Positions 46,421-58,082 of a DNA stretch of 64,000 bases are shown piece after piece; position 1 is the stretch's first letter; each line of letters begins with the position of its first letter. A program made the position numbers and the translations under genes. The notes below the pieces were generated by a model. That model made no database searches, was not told where the DNA came from, and saw only the letters and a program-made list of their open reading frames with translations. Source of the stretch: Siphonodentalium dalli (taxonomy: Eukaryota > Mollusca > Scaphopoda > Gadilida > Siphonodentaliidae); assembly GCA_032622095.1 (NCBI GenBank), contig CP136065.1:219892151-219956150 (forward strand), given 5' to 3'.

Positions 46421-49150
46421 TACCAGTTAACAGAGAGGGTGAATCCTGAATATCAGTTAACAGAGAGGGATGAATTCTGAATATCAGTTAACAGAGAGGG
46501 GTGAATCGTGAATACCAGTTACATGGAGGGGTGAATCCTGAATATCAGTTAACAGAGTGGTGAATCCTGAATATCAGTTAACAGAGAGGGATGAATCCTG
46601 AATATCAGTTAACAGAGAGGGGTGAATCATGAATATAAGTTAACAGCTAGAGAGTGGTGGATCCTGAATACAAATTGTATTTATATAGTGAGTGTGTCGC
46701 CCATATCCCCTGAATCCTGGATACCAGTTAACAGAGAGGGGTGAATCGTGAGTACCAGTTAACAGAGAGGGATGAATCCTGCATACCAGTTAACAGAGAG
46801 GGGTGAATCCTGGATATCAGTTAACAGAGAGGGTTGTATCCTGGATACAAGTTAACAGAGAGGGATGAATCTAATTATCAGTTGACAGAGAGGGGTGAAT
46901 CATGGATAGCAGTTAACAGATAGAGAGGGTGAATCATGGATAGCAGTTAACAGAGAGGGGCGAATCATGAGAACCAGTTAACATATAGGGTGAATCCTGA
47001 ATACCAGTTAACAGAGAGGGGTGAATCTGAATATCAGTTAACAGAGAGGGGTGAACCCTGAATACCAGCCAACAGGGAGGGGTGGATCCTGAATACAAGT
47101 TAACATATAGAGAGGGGTGAATCCTGAATACCAGTTAACAGAGAGGGGTGAATCTTGAATACCAGTTAACAGAGAGGAGTAAATCATGAAAACCAGTTAA
47201 CCAGCCAACAGGAGGGGTGAATCGTGAATACAAGCTAACAACTAGAGAGGGGTGAATCCTTAATACAAGTTAACAACATAGATAGGGGTGAATCCAGTAT
47301 ACCAATTGACAGAGAGTGATGAATCATGAATAACAGTTAACATAATCATGAATATTAGTTAACAGTTAGAGATTGATGAATCCTGAATAGCAGTTAACAG
47401 AGAGGGGTAAATCCTGAATACCAGTTGACAGAGAGGGGTGAATCCTGAAAAGCAGTTAACAGAGAGGGGCGCACCATGAATACAAGTTAACAGAGAGGGG
47501 TGAATCACGAATACCAGTTAAAGCTAGAGGGGTGAACCCTGAATACAGGTTGACAGAGAGGGTTGAATCCTGAATACCAGTTGACATGCAGGGGGATCAT
47601 GAATACCAGTTAACAGAGCGGGTAAATCCTGAATACCAGTTAACAGAGAGTGGTGAATCCTGAATACCAGTTAACTGAGTGTGGTGAATCCTGAATACCA
47701 GTTAACTGAGTGTGGTGAATCCGGAATACCAGTTAACTGAGTGTGGTGAATCCTGAATACCAGTTAAAAGAGAGGGTGAATCCTGAATACCAGTTAACAG
47801 AGTGGGATGAATCCTGAATACCAGTTGACATGCAGGGGGATCATGAATACCAGTTAACTGAGTGTGGTGAATCCGGAATACCAGTTAACTGAGTGTGGTG
47901 AATCCTGAATACAAGTTAAAAGAGAGGGTGAATCCTGAATACCAGTTAACAGAGTGGGTTGAATCCTGAATACCAGTTGACATGCAGGGGGATCATGAAT
48001 ACCAGTTAACAGAGCGGGTAAATCCTGAATACCAGTTAACTGAGTGTGGTGAATCCTGAATACCAGTTAACTGAGTGTGGTGAATCCTGAATACCAGTTA
48101 ACTGAGTGTGGTGAATCCTGAATACCAGTTAACTGAGTGTGGTGAATCCGGAATACCAGTTAACTGAGTGTGGTGAATCCTGAATACCAGTTAAAAGAGA
48201 GGGTGAATCCTGAATACCAGTTAACAGAGTGGGATGAATCCTGAATACCAGTTGACATGCAGGGGGATCCTGAATACCAGTTAACTGAGTGGGGTGAATC
48301 CTGAATACCAGTTAACTGAGTGTGGTGAATCCTGAATACCAGTTAACTGAGTGTGGTGAATCCGGAATACCAGTTAACTGAGTGTGGTGAATCCTGAATA
48401 CCAGTTAAAAGAGAGGGTGAATCCTGAATACCAGTTAACAGAGTGGGATGAATCCTGAATACCAGTTGACATGCAGGGGGATCCTGAATACCAGTTAACA
48501 GAGTGGGATGAATCCTCAATACCAGTTGACATGCAGGGGGATCCTGAATACCAGTTAACAGAGTGGGATGAATCCTCAATACCAGTTGACATGCAGGGGG
48601 TCCTGCATACAAGTTAATAGAGAGGGGTGAATCCTGAATACCAGTTGACATGCAGGGGGATCCTGAATACCAGTTAACAGAGTGGGATGAATCCTGAATA
48701 CCAGTTGACATGCAGGGGGATCCTGAATACCAGTTAACAGAGAGGGTAAATCCTGAATACCAGTTAACAGAGAGTGGTGAATCCTGAATACCAGTTAACA
48801 GAGTGGGGTGAATCCTGAATACCAGTTAACAGAGAGGGTAAATCCTGAATACCAGTTAACAGAGAGTGGTGAATCCTGAATACCAGTTAACATCTAGAGA
48901 GGGGTGAATCGTGGATACCAGTTAACAGAGAGTGGTGAATCCTGAATACCAGTTAACAGAGTGGGGTGAATCCTGAATACCAGTTGACATGCAGGGGGAT
49001 CCTGAATACAAGTTAATAGAGAGGGGTGAATCATGATTATACCAGTTAACAGAGAGGGGTGAATCATGAGAACCAGTTAACAGAGAGGGTGAACCCTGAA
49101 TACCAGTTAACAGAGAGGGTGAATCCTGAATACCAGTTAACAGAGCCGGT
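46421..49150. repeat. 31-bp satellite array B, about 88 copies
   Basis: Same monomer family as array A. It lacks the long block of homogeneous units seen at 37250-39640 but is parallel to 39660-40990 at its start. It then has its own expansion (TTAACTGAGTGTGGTGAATC and TTGACATGCAGGGGGATC types, 47580-48730). The minus frames at 48343-48711 and 48374-48592 are by-products. Confidence 0.95.
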
Positions 49151-49210
49151 GATTTAGCTGAGCAGCAAGAGCTACACTCGTTATCAAAGACAGCTTCGCT
49201 CTAATATTGG

Positions 49211-50036
49211 TGTAGTTTTTAAAGACGGATTACCTCATCTTATAATCAGTTTTATATAGTTTCCTGTCTACAGAATAATAGATAGGAATCGAAGATCCCT
49301 ATCCGGAAACGATTCTATCAATTAATATTGAATTTTCTGGTATAATTCATACGATAATTTTTTGACATTTTACGGCTGCAGAGTAAGCGAGAGAACTATA
49401 TCTCTATCTGAGATTGCATTGACATCTCCAATCTCCACACAGTTGTGTCCATTCGCTATGCTTCGCGCTCCGGAACGCATGGCAGTGACTGGTTCGCTGG
49501 CAGGGCTTGGGACATCTCAACACGGTATACTAAAAAAATAGTAACGAAAAAATGTCCCACTTGATCATCGCATTATATAAGAAACTATCGATATAAAATA
49601 ATCAATACTAAAGATACATAATCTGAATTAATTAACGCTCAAAATTACCATTTCTTTGGCTTCGGGGGGGGGGGGGGAGGGTAAAACTATTTGATTCGAG
49701 TCGAGGAACCCACCCATCAAAGCTCAGAGTGATCAGGTATCGATCTTTGAAATTTGTTATTTCTCTAAATGCGTACTTATTTGTGGCCCAGAAAAAAGTC
49801 TTCAAACCGACGGTCTCGGACAAAATTGCGGATGAAAATGGATAAATCTAAAACCAAGTGGTGTTACGGCAAAATTTCGTGATACTCAAGTGATAATACG
49901 GCCATTTTTCGTGATACTCAAGTGATAATACGGTCATATTTCGTGATACTCAAGTGATCATACGGCCATATTTCGTGATACTCAAGTGATAATACGGCCA
50001 TATTTCGTGATACTCAAGTGATAATACGGCCATATC
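49211..50036. repeat. AAAGACGGATTACC-headed repeat, copy 1, with a GGTACTCAATCCGAT-type MITE
   Basis: It matches 50241-51015 and 52660-53440. It includes a MITE core at 49610-49860 with a G run at about 49664, and five 32-bp repeats (GTGATACTCAAGTGATAATA) at 49870-50036. Confidence 0.8.
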
Positions 50037-50190
50037 TGAATACCAGTTAACAGAGAGGTTGAATCCTGAATACCAGTTAACAGAGAGGGTGAATCCTGAA
50101 TACCAGTTAAAAGAGTGGTGAATCCTGAATACCAGTTAACAGAGACGGGTGAATCCTGAATACCAGTTAACAGAGACGGGTGATTTAGCA
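50037..50190. repeat. Five 31-bp satellite monomers
   Basis: ACCAGTTAACAGAGAGG units reappear between copies 1 and 2 of the adjacent repeat, showing that satellite and repeat were amplified together. Confidence 0.85.
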
Positions 50191-51314
50191 TAGCAGCAAG
50201 AGCTACACTCGTTATCAAAGACAGCTTCGCTCTAATATTGGTGTAGTTTTTAAAGACGGATTACCTCATCTTATAATCAGTTTTATATAGTTTCCTGGGT
50301 ACAAAATAATAGATATGAATCGAAGATCCCTGTCCGGAAACGATTCTATCAATTAATATTGAATTTATTTCGAATTTTCTGGTATAATACAAGCGAGAGA
50401 ACTCTATCTCTATCTGAGATTGCATTGACATCTAAAATCTCCATACAGTTGCGTCCCTTCGCTATAATTCGCGCTCCGGAACGCCTGGCAGTGACTGATT
50501 CGCTGGCAGGGCTGGGACCGGTCTTATTAAAACCAGACCTAATTTTCATTACTTTCAACTTGAGAGTTGACTGTAAGGAAACCTTGGTCTAGTTATTACT
50601 AGACTGGGCTGGGACATCTCATCACGGTATATTAAAAAAAATAGTAACGAAAAAATGTCCCACTAGATTATCGCATTATATAAGAAAATATCGATATAAA
50701 ATAAACAATATCAAAGATATATATATATATATTTGATTCGAGTCGAGGAACCCACCCATCAAAGCTCAGAGTGATCAGATATCGATTTTTGAAATTTGTT
50801 ATTTCTCTAAATGCGTACTTATTTGTGGCCCAGAAAAAAGTCTTCAAACCGACGGTCTCGGACAAAATTGCGGATGAAAATGGATAACTCTAAAACGAAG
50901 TGGTGTTAAGGCCAAATTTCGTGATACTCAAGTGATAATACGGCCATATTTCTTGATACTCAAGTGATAATACGGCCATATTTCGTGATACTCAAGTGAT
51001 AATACGGCCATATTTCGTTATACAGCATGATAATAAATAACACGTTGATACTGATAACTAAAGCGTATTTTGAAGAAATGTTGTTGTGTAACTTGATGAT
51101 ATGGGGACCGTCTGATCGGATTGAGTACCTGTAATTGATAGAAGGGTTTCGGACAAGTTTCTGCGACTCATATTTATTATTTTATACCCCGGAAACTATA
51201 TAAAACGTGTTTAGGAAGAGATAATCCATTTATCTATATCATAACATTGATTTATTTCTAATTATGTCACAGTTTACCTCACCATGCACCTATTTGTGTA
51301 AGGTGGACTTAAAG

Positions 51315-51728
51315 GGTACGTTCACACACTGGCATGTTTGCACGACATTTTTGGTAGACATTTTCTCACAGAAAACCCTATGGTGCCATAATATTAACGA
51401 CAACATGGATATAAAATGCATATTTACCAAAGTCAACGACTTGAGAAGTAACATTTCGATAATTCCACATGTAACGGTGCTACTAACGCATTGTCTTAAA
51501 ATACCTGTATGATTGATTCTTGCGAGATGATTGCATGTTATTTACAGGAAAATATGGACAGCATCGATTCTGGTGGATCTACATAGGTTTACTTATCGTG
51601 TATAGTTAGCTGTGGTACAGGTGCGTTGTATAAGCCTTTATGCATTCGGTTTCTGGCAGAGTGTGGCTTTCTATACCCAAAATGCCTGAAATGAATGCTT
51701 TGCAAATTTGCAACTTTATGAACGTACC
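51315..51728. mobile_element. GGTACGTTCA-family MITE, complete copy
   Basis: Inverted ends GGGTACGTTCACACACTGGC and TTTATGAACGTACC are flanked by TTAA on both sides, so this family too may be piggyBac-like. Other copies: 53735-54150 (duplicate), partial at 11825, 17735 and 57240-57480. Confidence 0.7.
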
Positions 51729-52134
51729 TTAAAATGATACATTTGACGATTTGGCGGGAAGGAACTTTTTTGCATATTTAGAGTTCAATTACATCAGATC
51801 CTTAGAAGAATTGTCAATTGTTCAAGTATGAATTCCATTTTGCAGGAAAAATAATCTTTTAAAGTGTTTGATTTAATATAGTCATATAGTTCATTTCATG
51901 GCAGGAGCTGCGCTGGTGCAGCATTAAAATCCTGTGCCAGTGTATTCTCCTATATATAGTACAGGCGATCTAGACGAAAAATCGGGTCAACCCGGAACTA
52001 ATTGCAACAGAATAGCCTTTTGGTTTATTGGATAGTTGAACATGTAATGCATTAGAATATTAATGTTGTAGGAAAATGCAATTAGGACAAAATAATCGGG
52101 TATTTGAAAATTTTGCATTAAATAGTGCGTATCG

Positions 52135-52375
52135 TGTGCTTTTTTCGCTTGCTTCGTTTGGTATCTTCGCGAAGTAACCGAAATAATCTGAATCATTTCG
52201 CTTCCTTCGCCACGAAGGAACCGAAGCAAGCGAAAAAATAAAAATGAAGCAACCGAAAAAAAATCAAACGAAGCAAGCAAATTGTTTTTTTTTCGCCTGC
52301 TTCGTTTGATTTTTTCACTTACGTCGCATCCTTTGCTGCTTGCGTCACGAAGTATCCGAAGCAAGCGAATGAATC
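52135..52375. repeat. GAAGCAAGCGAAA palindromic block 1
   Basis: GAAGCAAGCGAAAAAAT, AAACGAAGCAAGCAAATTG and their complements alternate, forming several overlapping stems (for example CTTCGCCACGAAG). Both strands give Lys/Gln- or Phe/Leu-rich frames. Confidence 0.8.
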
Positions 52376-52659
52376 GCCAATTCAATTCTTTATTCTCATC
52401 ACCTAATGCATACAGGTATTTACAATATATACATTATTCACAATAGCATGAGGACTTCCGGTGATCAATTTCAATTACTATCTATTTACTATAGAAACCC
52501 AAGAAAAACCAAGAAAAAAGTTCCGGCTATATATAGGCTCCGACGTCGATGAGATTGATAGTCCAGGAGATATTGGTAGACCTCTGCACCCCCCCCCCAG
52601 GACTCAACTTCACCCCACTAATTTTCTTCCTTAAGGTCTCCTCTAATTTTGTTCACTTG

Positions 52660-55600
52660 GTGTAGTTTTTAAAGACGGATTACCTCATCTTATAATCAGT
52701 TTTATATAGTTTCCTGGGTACAAAATAATAAATATGAATCGAAGATCCCTGTCCGGAAACGATTCTATCAATTAATATTGAATTTATTTCGAATTTTCTG
52801 GTATAATACAAGCGAGAGAACTCTATCTCTATCTGAGATTGCATTGACATCTAAAATCTCCATACAGTTGCGTCCCTTCGCTATAATTCGCGCTCCGAAC
52901 GCCTGGCAGTGACTGATTCGCTGGCAGGGCTGGGACCAGTCTTATTAAAACCAGACCTAATTTTCATTACTTTCAACTTGAGAGTTGACTGTAAGAAAAC
53001 CTTGGTCTAGTTATTACTAGACTGGGCTGGGACATCTCATCACGGTATATTAAAAAAAAATAGTAACGAAAAAATGTCCCACTAGATTATCGCATTATAT
53101 AAGAAAATATCGATATAAAATAAACAATATCAAAGATATATATATATATATATTTGATTCGAGTCGAGGAACCCACCCATCAAAGCTCAGAGTGATCAGA
53201 TATCGATTTTTGAAATTTGTTATTTCTCTAAATGCGTACTTATTTGTGGCCCAGAAAAAAGTCTTCAAACCGACGGTCTCGGACAAAATTGCGGATGAAA
53301 ATGGATAACTCTAAAACGAAGTGGTGTTAAGGCCAAATTTCGTGATACTCAAGTGATAATACGGCCATATTTATTGATACTCAAGTGATAATACGGCCAT
53401 ATTTCGTGATACTCAAGTGATAATATGGCCATATTTCGTTATACAGCATGATGATAAATAACACGTTGATTCTGATAACTAAAGCGTATTTTGAAGAAAT
53501 GTTGTTGTGTAACTTGATGATATGGGGACCGTCTGATCGGATTGAGTACGTGTAATTGATAGAAGGGTTTCGGACAAGTTTCTGCGACTCATATTTATTA
53601 TTTTATACCCCGGAAACTATATAAAACGTGTTTAGGAAGAGATAATCCATTTATCTATATCATAACATTGATTTATTTCTAATTATGTCACAGTTTACCT
53701 CACCATGCACCTATTTGTGTAAGGTGGACTTAAAGGGTACGTTCATACACTGGCATGTTTGCACGACATTTTGGTAGACATTTTCTCACAGAAAACCCTA
53801 TGGTGCCATAATATTAACGACAACATGGATATAAAATGCATATTTACCAAAGTCAACGACTTGAGAAGTAACATTTCGATAATTCCACATGTAACGGTGC
53901 TACTAACGCATTGTCTTAAAATACTTGTATGATTGATTCTTGCGAGATAATTGCATGTTATTTACAGGAAAATATGGACAGCATCGATTCTGGTGGAACT
54001 ACATAGGTTTACTTATCGTGTATAGTTAGCTGTGGTACAGGTGCGTTGTATAAGCCTTTATGCATTCGGTTTCTGGCAGAGTGTGGCTTTCTATACCCAA
54101 AATGCCTGAAAATGAATGCTTTGCAAATTTGCAACTTTATGAACGTACCTTAAAATGATACATTTGACGATTTGGCGGGAAGGAACTTTTTTGCATATTT
54201 AGAGTTCAATTACATCAGATCCTTAGAAGAACTTGTCAATTGTTCAAGTATGAATTCCATTTTGCAGGAAAAATAATCTTTTAAAGTGTTTGATTTAATA
54301 TGGTCATATAGTTCATTTCATGGCAGGAGCTGCGCTGGTGCAGCATTAAAATCCTGTGCCAGTGTATTCTCCTATATATAGTACAGGCGATCTAGACGAA
54401 AAATCGGGTAAATCCGGAACTAATTGCAACAGAATAGCCTTTTGGTTTATTGGATAGTTGAACATGTAATGCATTAGAATATTAATGTTGTAGGAAAATG
54501 CAATTAGGACAAAATAATCGGGTATTTGAAAATTTTGCATTAAATAGTGCGTATCGTGTGCTTGTTTCGCTTGCTTCGTTTGTAGAGGAGCGGCCAAATG
54601 CCAAAAGTGGTCGGATACCCCTACCCTCGGTAGAACAAGTTGAAACCAACTTTTTCTGGAAGGTAAATCTATATCATTTATGAAAATGATTCTTGGCCTT
54701 GTCGGAATTGGTGGCAGCTATGTATGATAAGACTATTTGTGAAGGTACCTTACCGAAAAGTTAGCCTGTTTTCAGCGGTTGACCAGCTATACACTATTGG
54801 TTAAAAGTTAAGCACATCACCAAAAACAGAACGTTCTATTTGTTATTATGGGGTACACGGTGATACTAGATTGAAACGTTCTTATTTTTTTCTGGTTTGT
54901 TTGAGATTTCACGACGTCATGGTAGAGAATGTAACTCTATGCGTCAAAACATCATGACGATTCAGAGAAACTGTCGCCCGTCAACTCTGTACAAAACTAG
55001 CACGTTCAACCTAGTTTAACATGTCATATATGTTTGGAAAGACTGAAGTATTTGCTACCGGGGGTATTAACTTTATTACCCTAACCGTACAAATATTGTA
55101 ATGATAGACAAAAACTTAACCCTCCCCCAATGTCATAAAAAGCTGAGTATAGCCATCGCCGGGGATTGGATCACAGAATGATAGAATAATGCGTAGTATT
55201 TGCTTTTATTTAGTGTAGAACACACATAACAAGCGTAAAATGTAAATTTCCAACCATATTCACCATTAGAAGAGTATAAAAATCCAAGATGGCGTCCAAT
55301 ATGGCGGTCAGTTTTCATTGTATTGGTGTCTTCGCGAAGTAACCGAAATAATCTGAATCATTTCGCTTCCTTCGCCACGAAGGAACCGAAGCAAGCGAAA
55401 AAATAAAAATGAAGCAACCGAAAAAAAATCAAACGAAGCAAGCAAATTGTTTTTTTTTTGCCTGCTTCGTTTGATTTTTTCACTTACGTCGCATCCTTTG
55501 CTTGCTTGCGTCACGATTCAATTCAATTCTTTATTCTCATCACCTAATGCATACAGGTATTTACAATATATACATTATTCACAATAGCATGAGGACTTCC

Positions 55601-55718
55601 GGTGATCAATTTCAATTACTATCTATTTACTATAGAAACCCAAGAACAACCAAGAAAAAAGTTCCGGGATACCGGTTTGCCGGTAAGGCGGCTATATATA
55701 GGCTCAGACGTCGATGAG
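52660..55718. repeat. 2.42-kb tandem duplication, copy 2, with 745 bp extra
   Basis: Copy of 50241-52556. It includes the MITEs at 53152-53552 and 53735-54150. After GCTTGCTTCGTTTG at about 54580, a block of about 745 bp (54581-55325) is absent from copy 1, and homology resumes at TCTTCGCGAAGTAACC. Confidence 0.88.
54581..55325. other. Extra 745-bp segment in duplication copy 2
   Basis: There is no terminal inverted repeat or clear target duplication, so insertion here and deletion from copy 1 are equally possible. It includes AAGATGGCG (YY1-like) near its right end. No coding signal. Confidence 0.5.
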
Positions 55719-55777
55719 ATTGAGCCATTATGAGGTTACCATTCCCCTGGTCTGATTTATGTTAATGCACATCTGAC

Positions 55778-56330
55778 ACTGTTTTACACACTGAAAATAC
55801 ATGCTCGTCTATATTTGCATTTAAAGCCATTAAACGGAGCTATATTATGTGGTTCCCGTCGATATTTTAAATCTGTTTACCGCGGTAAACCGAAAGCGAA
55901 ACAACAACAAAATGTCGCTCGAAGGAACCAAAGGAAGGGAAAAAACCAAACGAAGCAAGCGAAAAACAATGATGTTTTTCGCTTTCGTCGTTTGATTTTT
56001 TCCATTGCTTCGTTTGTTAAAAAAGTATGTGGCGGAAACATTACACCATAGTACTGTTTCCGCCACATACATTTTCCGCTTCCTTCGCTTCCTTCGTTTG
56101 GTGTTTCCGCTTGCTTTGGTTCCTTCGTGCGAAGCAATCGAAATAATCTCAATTATTCGTCACGAAGGAACCGAAGGAAGCGAAAAACTCAAACTAAGCA
56201 AGGGAAAAAAATCAAACGACGAAAGCGAAAACACATAATTGTTTTTCGCTTACTTCGTTTGTTTTGTTTCGCTTCCTCCGTGCGACATTTTGCGAAGTAT
56301 CCGAAGCAAGCTAAGGAACGACCGAAACCC

Positions 56331-56361
<31 letters not shown>

Positions 56362-56524
56362 GCAACAGCAACAACAAAAACAGTTTCTGGACACCGGTAT
56401 ACCACAAATGCGGGTCAGAGAGCCGGTAAACAGATTAAAAAATTCTACGGGAACCACAAAATTGAGCTCCGTTTAATGGCTTTAATGGCACACGTTGACG
56501 TATTTTCAGTGTGTATAAAACAGT
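55778..56524. mobile_element. Inverted-repeat element carrying GAAGC palindromic blocks
   Basis: Left arm 55778-55888 (CACTGTTTTACACACTGAAA, GCCATTAAACGGAGCT) is inverted at 56412-56524. The interior consists of GAAGCAAGCGAAA-type palindromes and a (CAA)n tract at 56334-56372. It explains how the palindromic blocks may move. Confidence 0.7.
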
Positions 56525-56819
56525 GCCAAACATGCATACAACATAATTATAGGTATAGAATCTAACCATGGTAGATCATTAGCTGTATACTCTGCTCTAG
56601 CGAACGTTCCTATATGTTGTTTTGTCATTGCGCCAGACGGCAAACTCAGTGAGAGTATCAGGAAAATATCATTGGCATAAAGCACAATATCACCACATGT
56701 GAAACTTGCCACTCAAGGGGGAGGGGTTATAATTTAAATCAAACAAGAGGGGTAGCCACATAATGGCTCAATACCACGTCTCATAGACGTATGGGTCTAT
56801 AGCCGGTATCCCGGAATTT

Positions 56820-57090
56820 TTTTCTTGGTTGTTGTTGATGAGTTTCGGCGGTTCATTCGCTTGCTTCGAATACTTCGTGACGCAAGTAAGCAAAGGATGC
56901 GACGTAAGTGAAAAAATCAAACGAAGCAGGCGAAAAAAAAAAATTGCTTGCTTCGTTTGATTTTTTTTCGGTTGCTTCATTTTTATTTTTTCGCTTGCTT
57001 CGGTTCCTTCGTGGCGAAGGAAGCGAAATAATTCAGATTATTTCGGTTCCTTCGCGAAGAAACCAAACGAAGCAAACGAAAAACCAAATT
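56820..57090. repeat. GAAGCAAGCGAAA palindromic block, inverted copy
   Basis: It matches 55325-55510 in reverse complement (TTCGCGAAGAAACCAAACGA, GTGACGCAAGTAAGCAAAGG) and begins with the CTTGGTTGTTGTTGATGAG flank. Confidence 0.75.
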
Positions 57091-58075
57091 TAATGGCGTA
57101 AACAGTACGACAGCATATAGAGGAATGAAAATAAAGAAGTAATACGTTACAGAATGTCTAGATATAGTTCGAATAATAATGTGACTAGATGTAATAGGAA
57201 GTCAAACTATCAACTTCAAGAGATGGTATTTTACTTCTCATGTCGTTAGCTGTGGTAAATATGCATTTTATATGCATGTTTCCGTTCATATTCTGACGCT
57301 ATGTATGGGGCTTCTATATAGATGAAATGCCTGCAAAAAATACAATGCAAATTTGCCAGTGTATGAACGTACCATTAGAAATACGTTCACACACCCGCAA
57401 TTTTGCACGACGCCGGTATGGTTTGCAGGAATTTCGTCATAGAAAACCATATGGTGTCAGAATATGAACAGAACGTTGTAATATGTGTTTACGTAATTTA
57501 CAATTAGTGTGCATAACTATTTGATACCATTATTAAACCTTCCATGACTGGACCTTCCTGAAACACAATGTGCCAATGTATTTTCTTACATATGCGAGTC
57601 TCCCATAAGGAGCCTACATGTAAGAGAACACATTGCGCTCACAATATTTACCTTGACATTGTAAGCCAGTGCGTTCTATTATATATGCGAACAATCTGAA
57701 GTAAACCAAGTAAGCTTTCGCCGACGGATGTTATTATCAACGAGACGTTTTGTATAGAGTTATCTATCATATAATATCTGGAAACATTGATGAATTTTAA
57801 TGTTTCATGTCAAAACTGTACAGAAAGCAGACATCCATATTATAACTGATCAATGATTCTTAAGGATCACGTTATCTTAACCCTTTCATTACTGGAGCTG
57901 CGCTGGTGCAGCATTAAAGATCATGTGCCGGTGCATGCATGCATATATATAAGAGAATCCTCTGGCTTGGGCGCAGACAATTCGGTTTGCAGAACCATGG
58001 TGGCTAAAATTCTTCCGAACATTCTGATTCGTGTGTGGCTGGCAGATGATCCACAATAAAGTTGCAGATCAGTAA
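57091..58075. other. Intergenic with MITE fragments
   Basis: GGTACGTTCA-family halves lie back to back at 57240-57371 and 57379-57480. CATGACTGGAGC-family fragments lie at 57538-57700 and 57880-57965. No gene is recognised. Confidence 0.55.
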
Positions 58076-58082
58076 AATGTGC

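Larger units (their letters stand above)
50241..52556. repeat. 2.42-kb tandem duplication, copy 1
   Basis: It is repeated at 52660-55718 with an offset of about 2420 bp and near identity. It contains the MITE at 50730-51131, the MITE at 51315-51728, hairpin-MITE remains at about 51900-51960 and a GAAGC palindromic block at 52135-52375. No gene. Confidence 0.88.
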
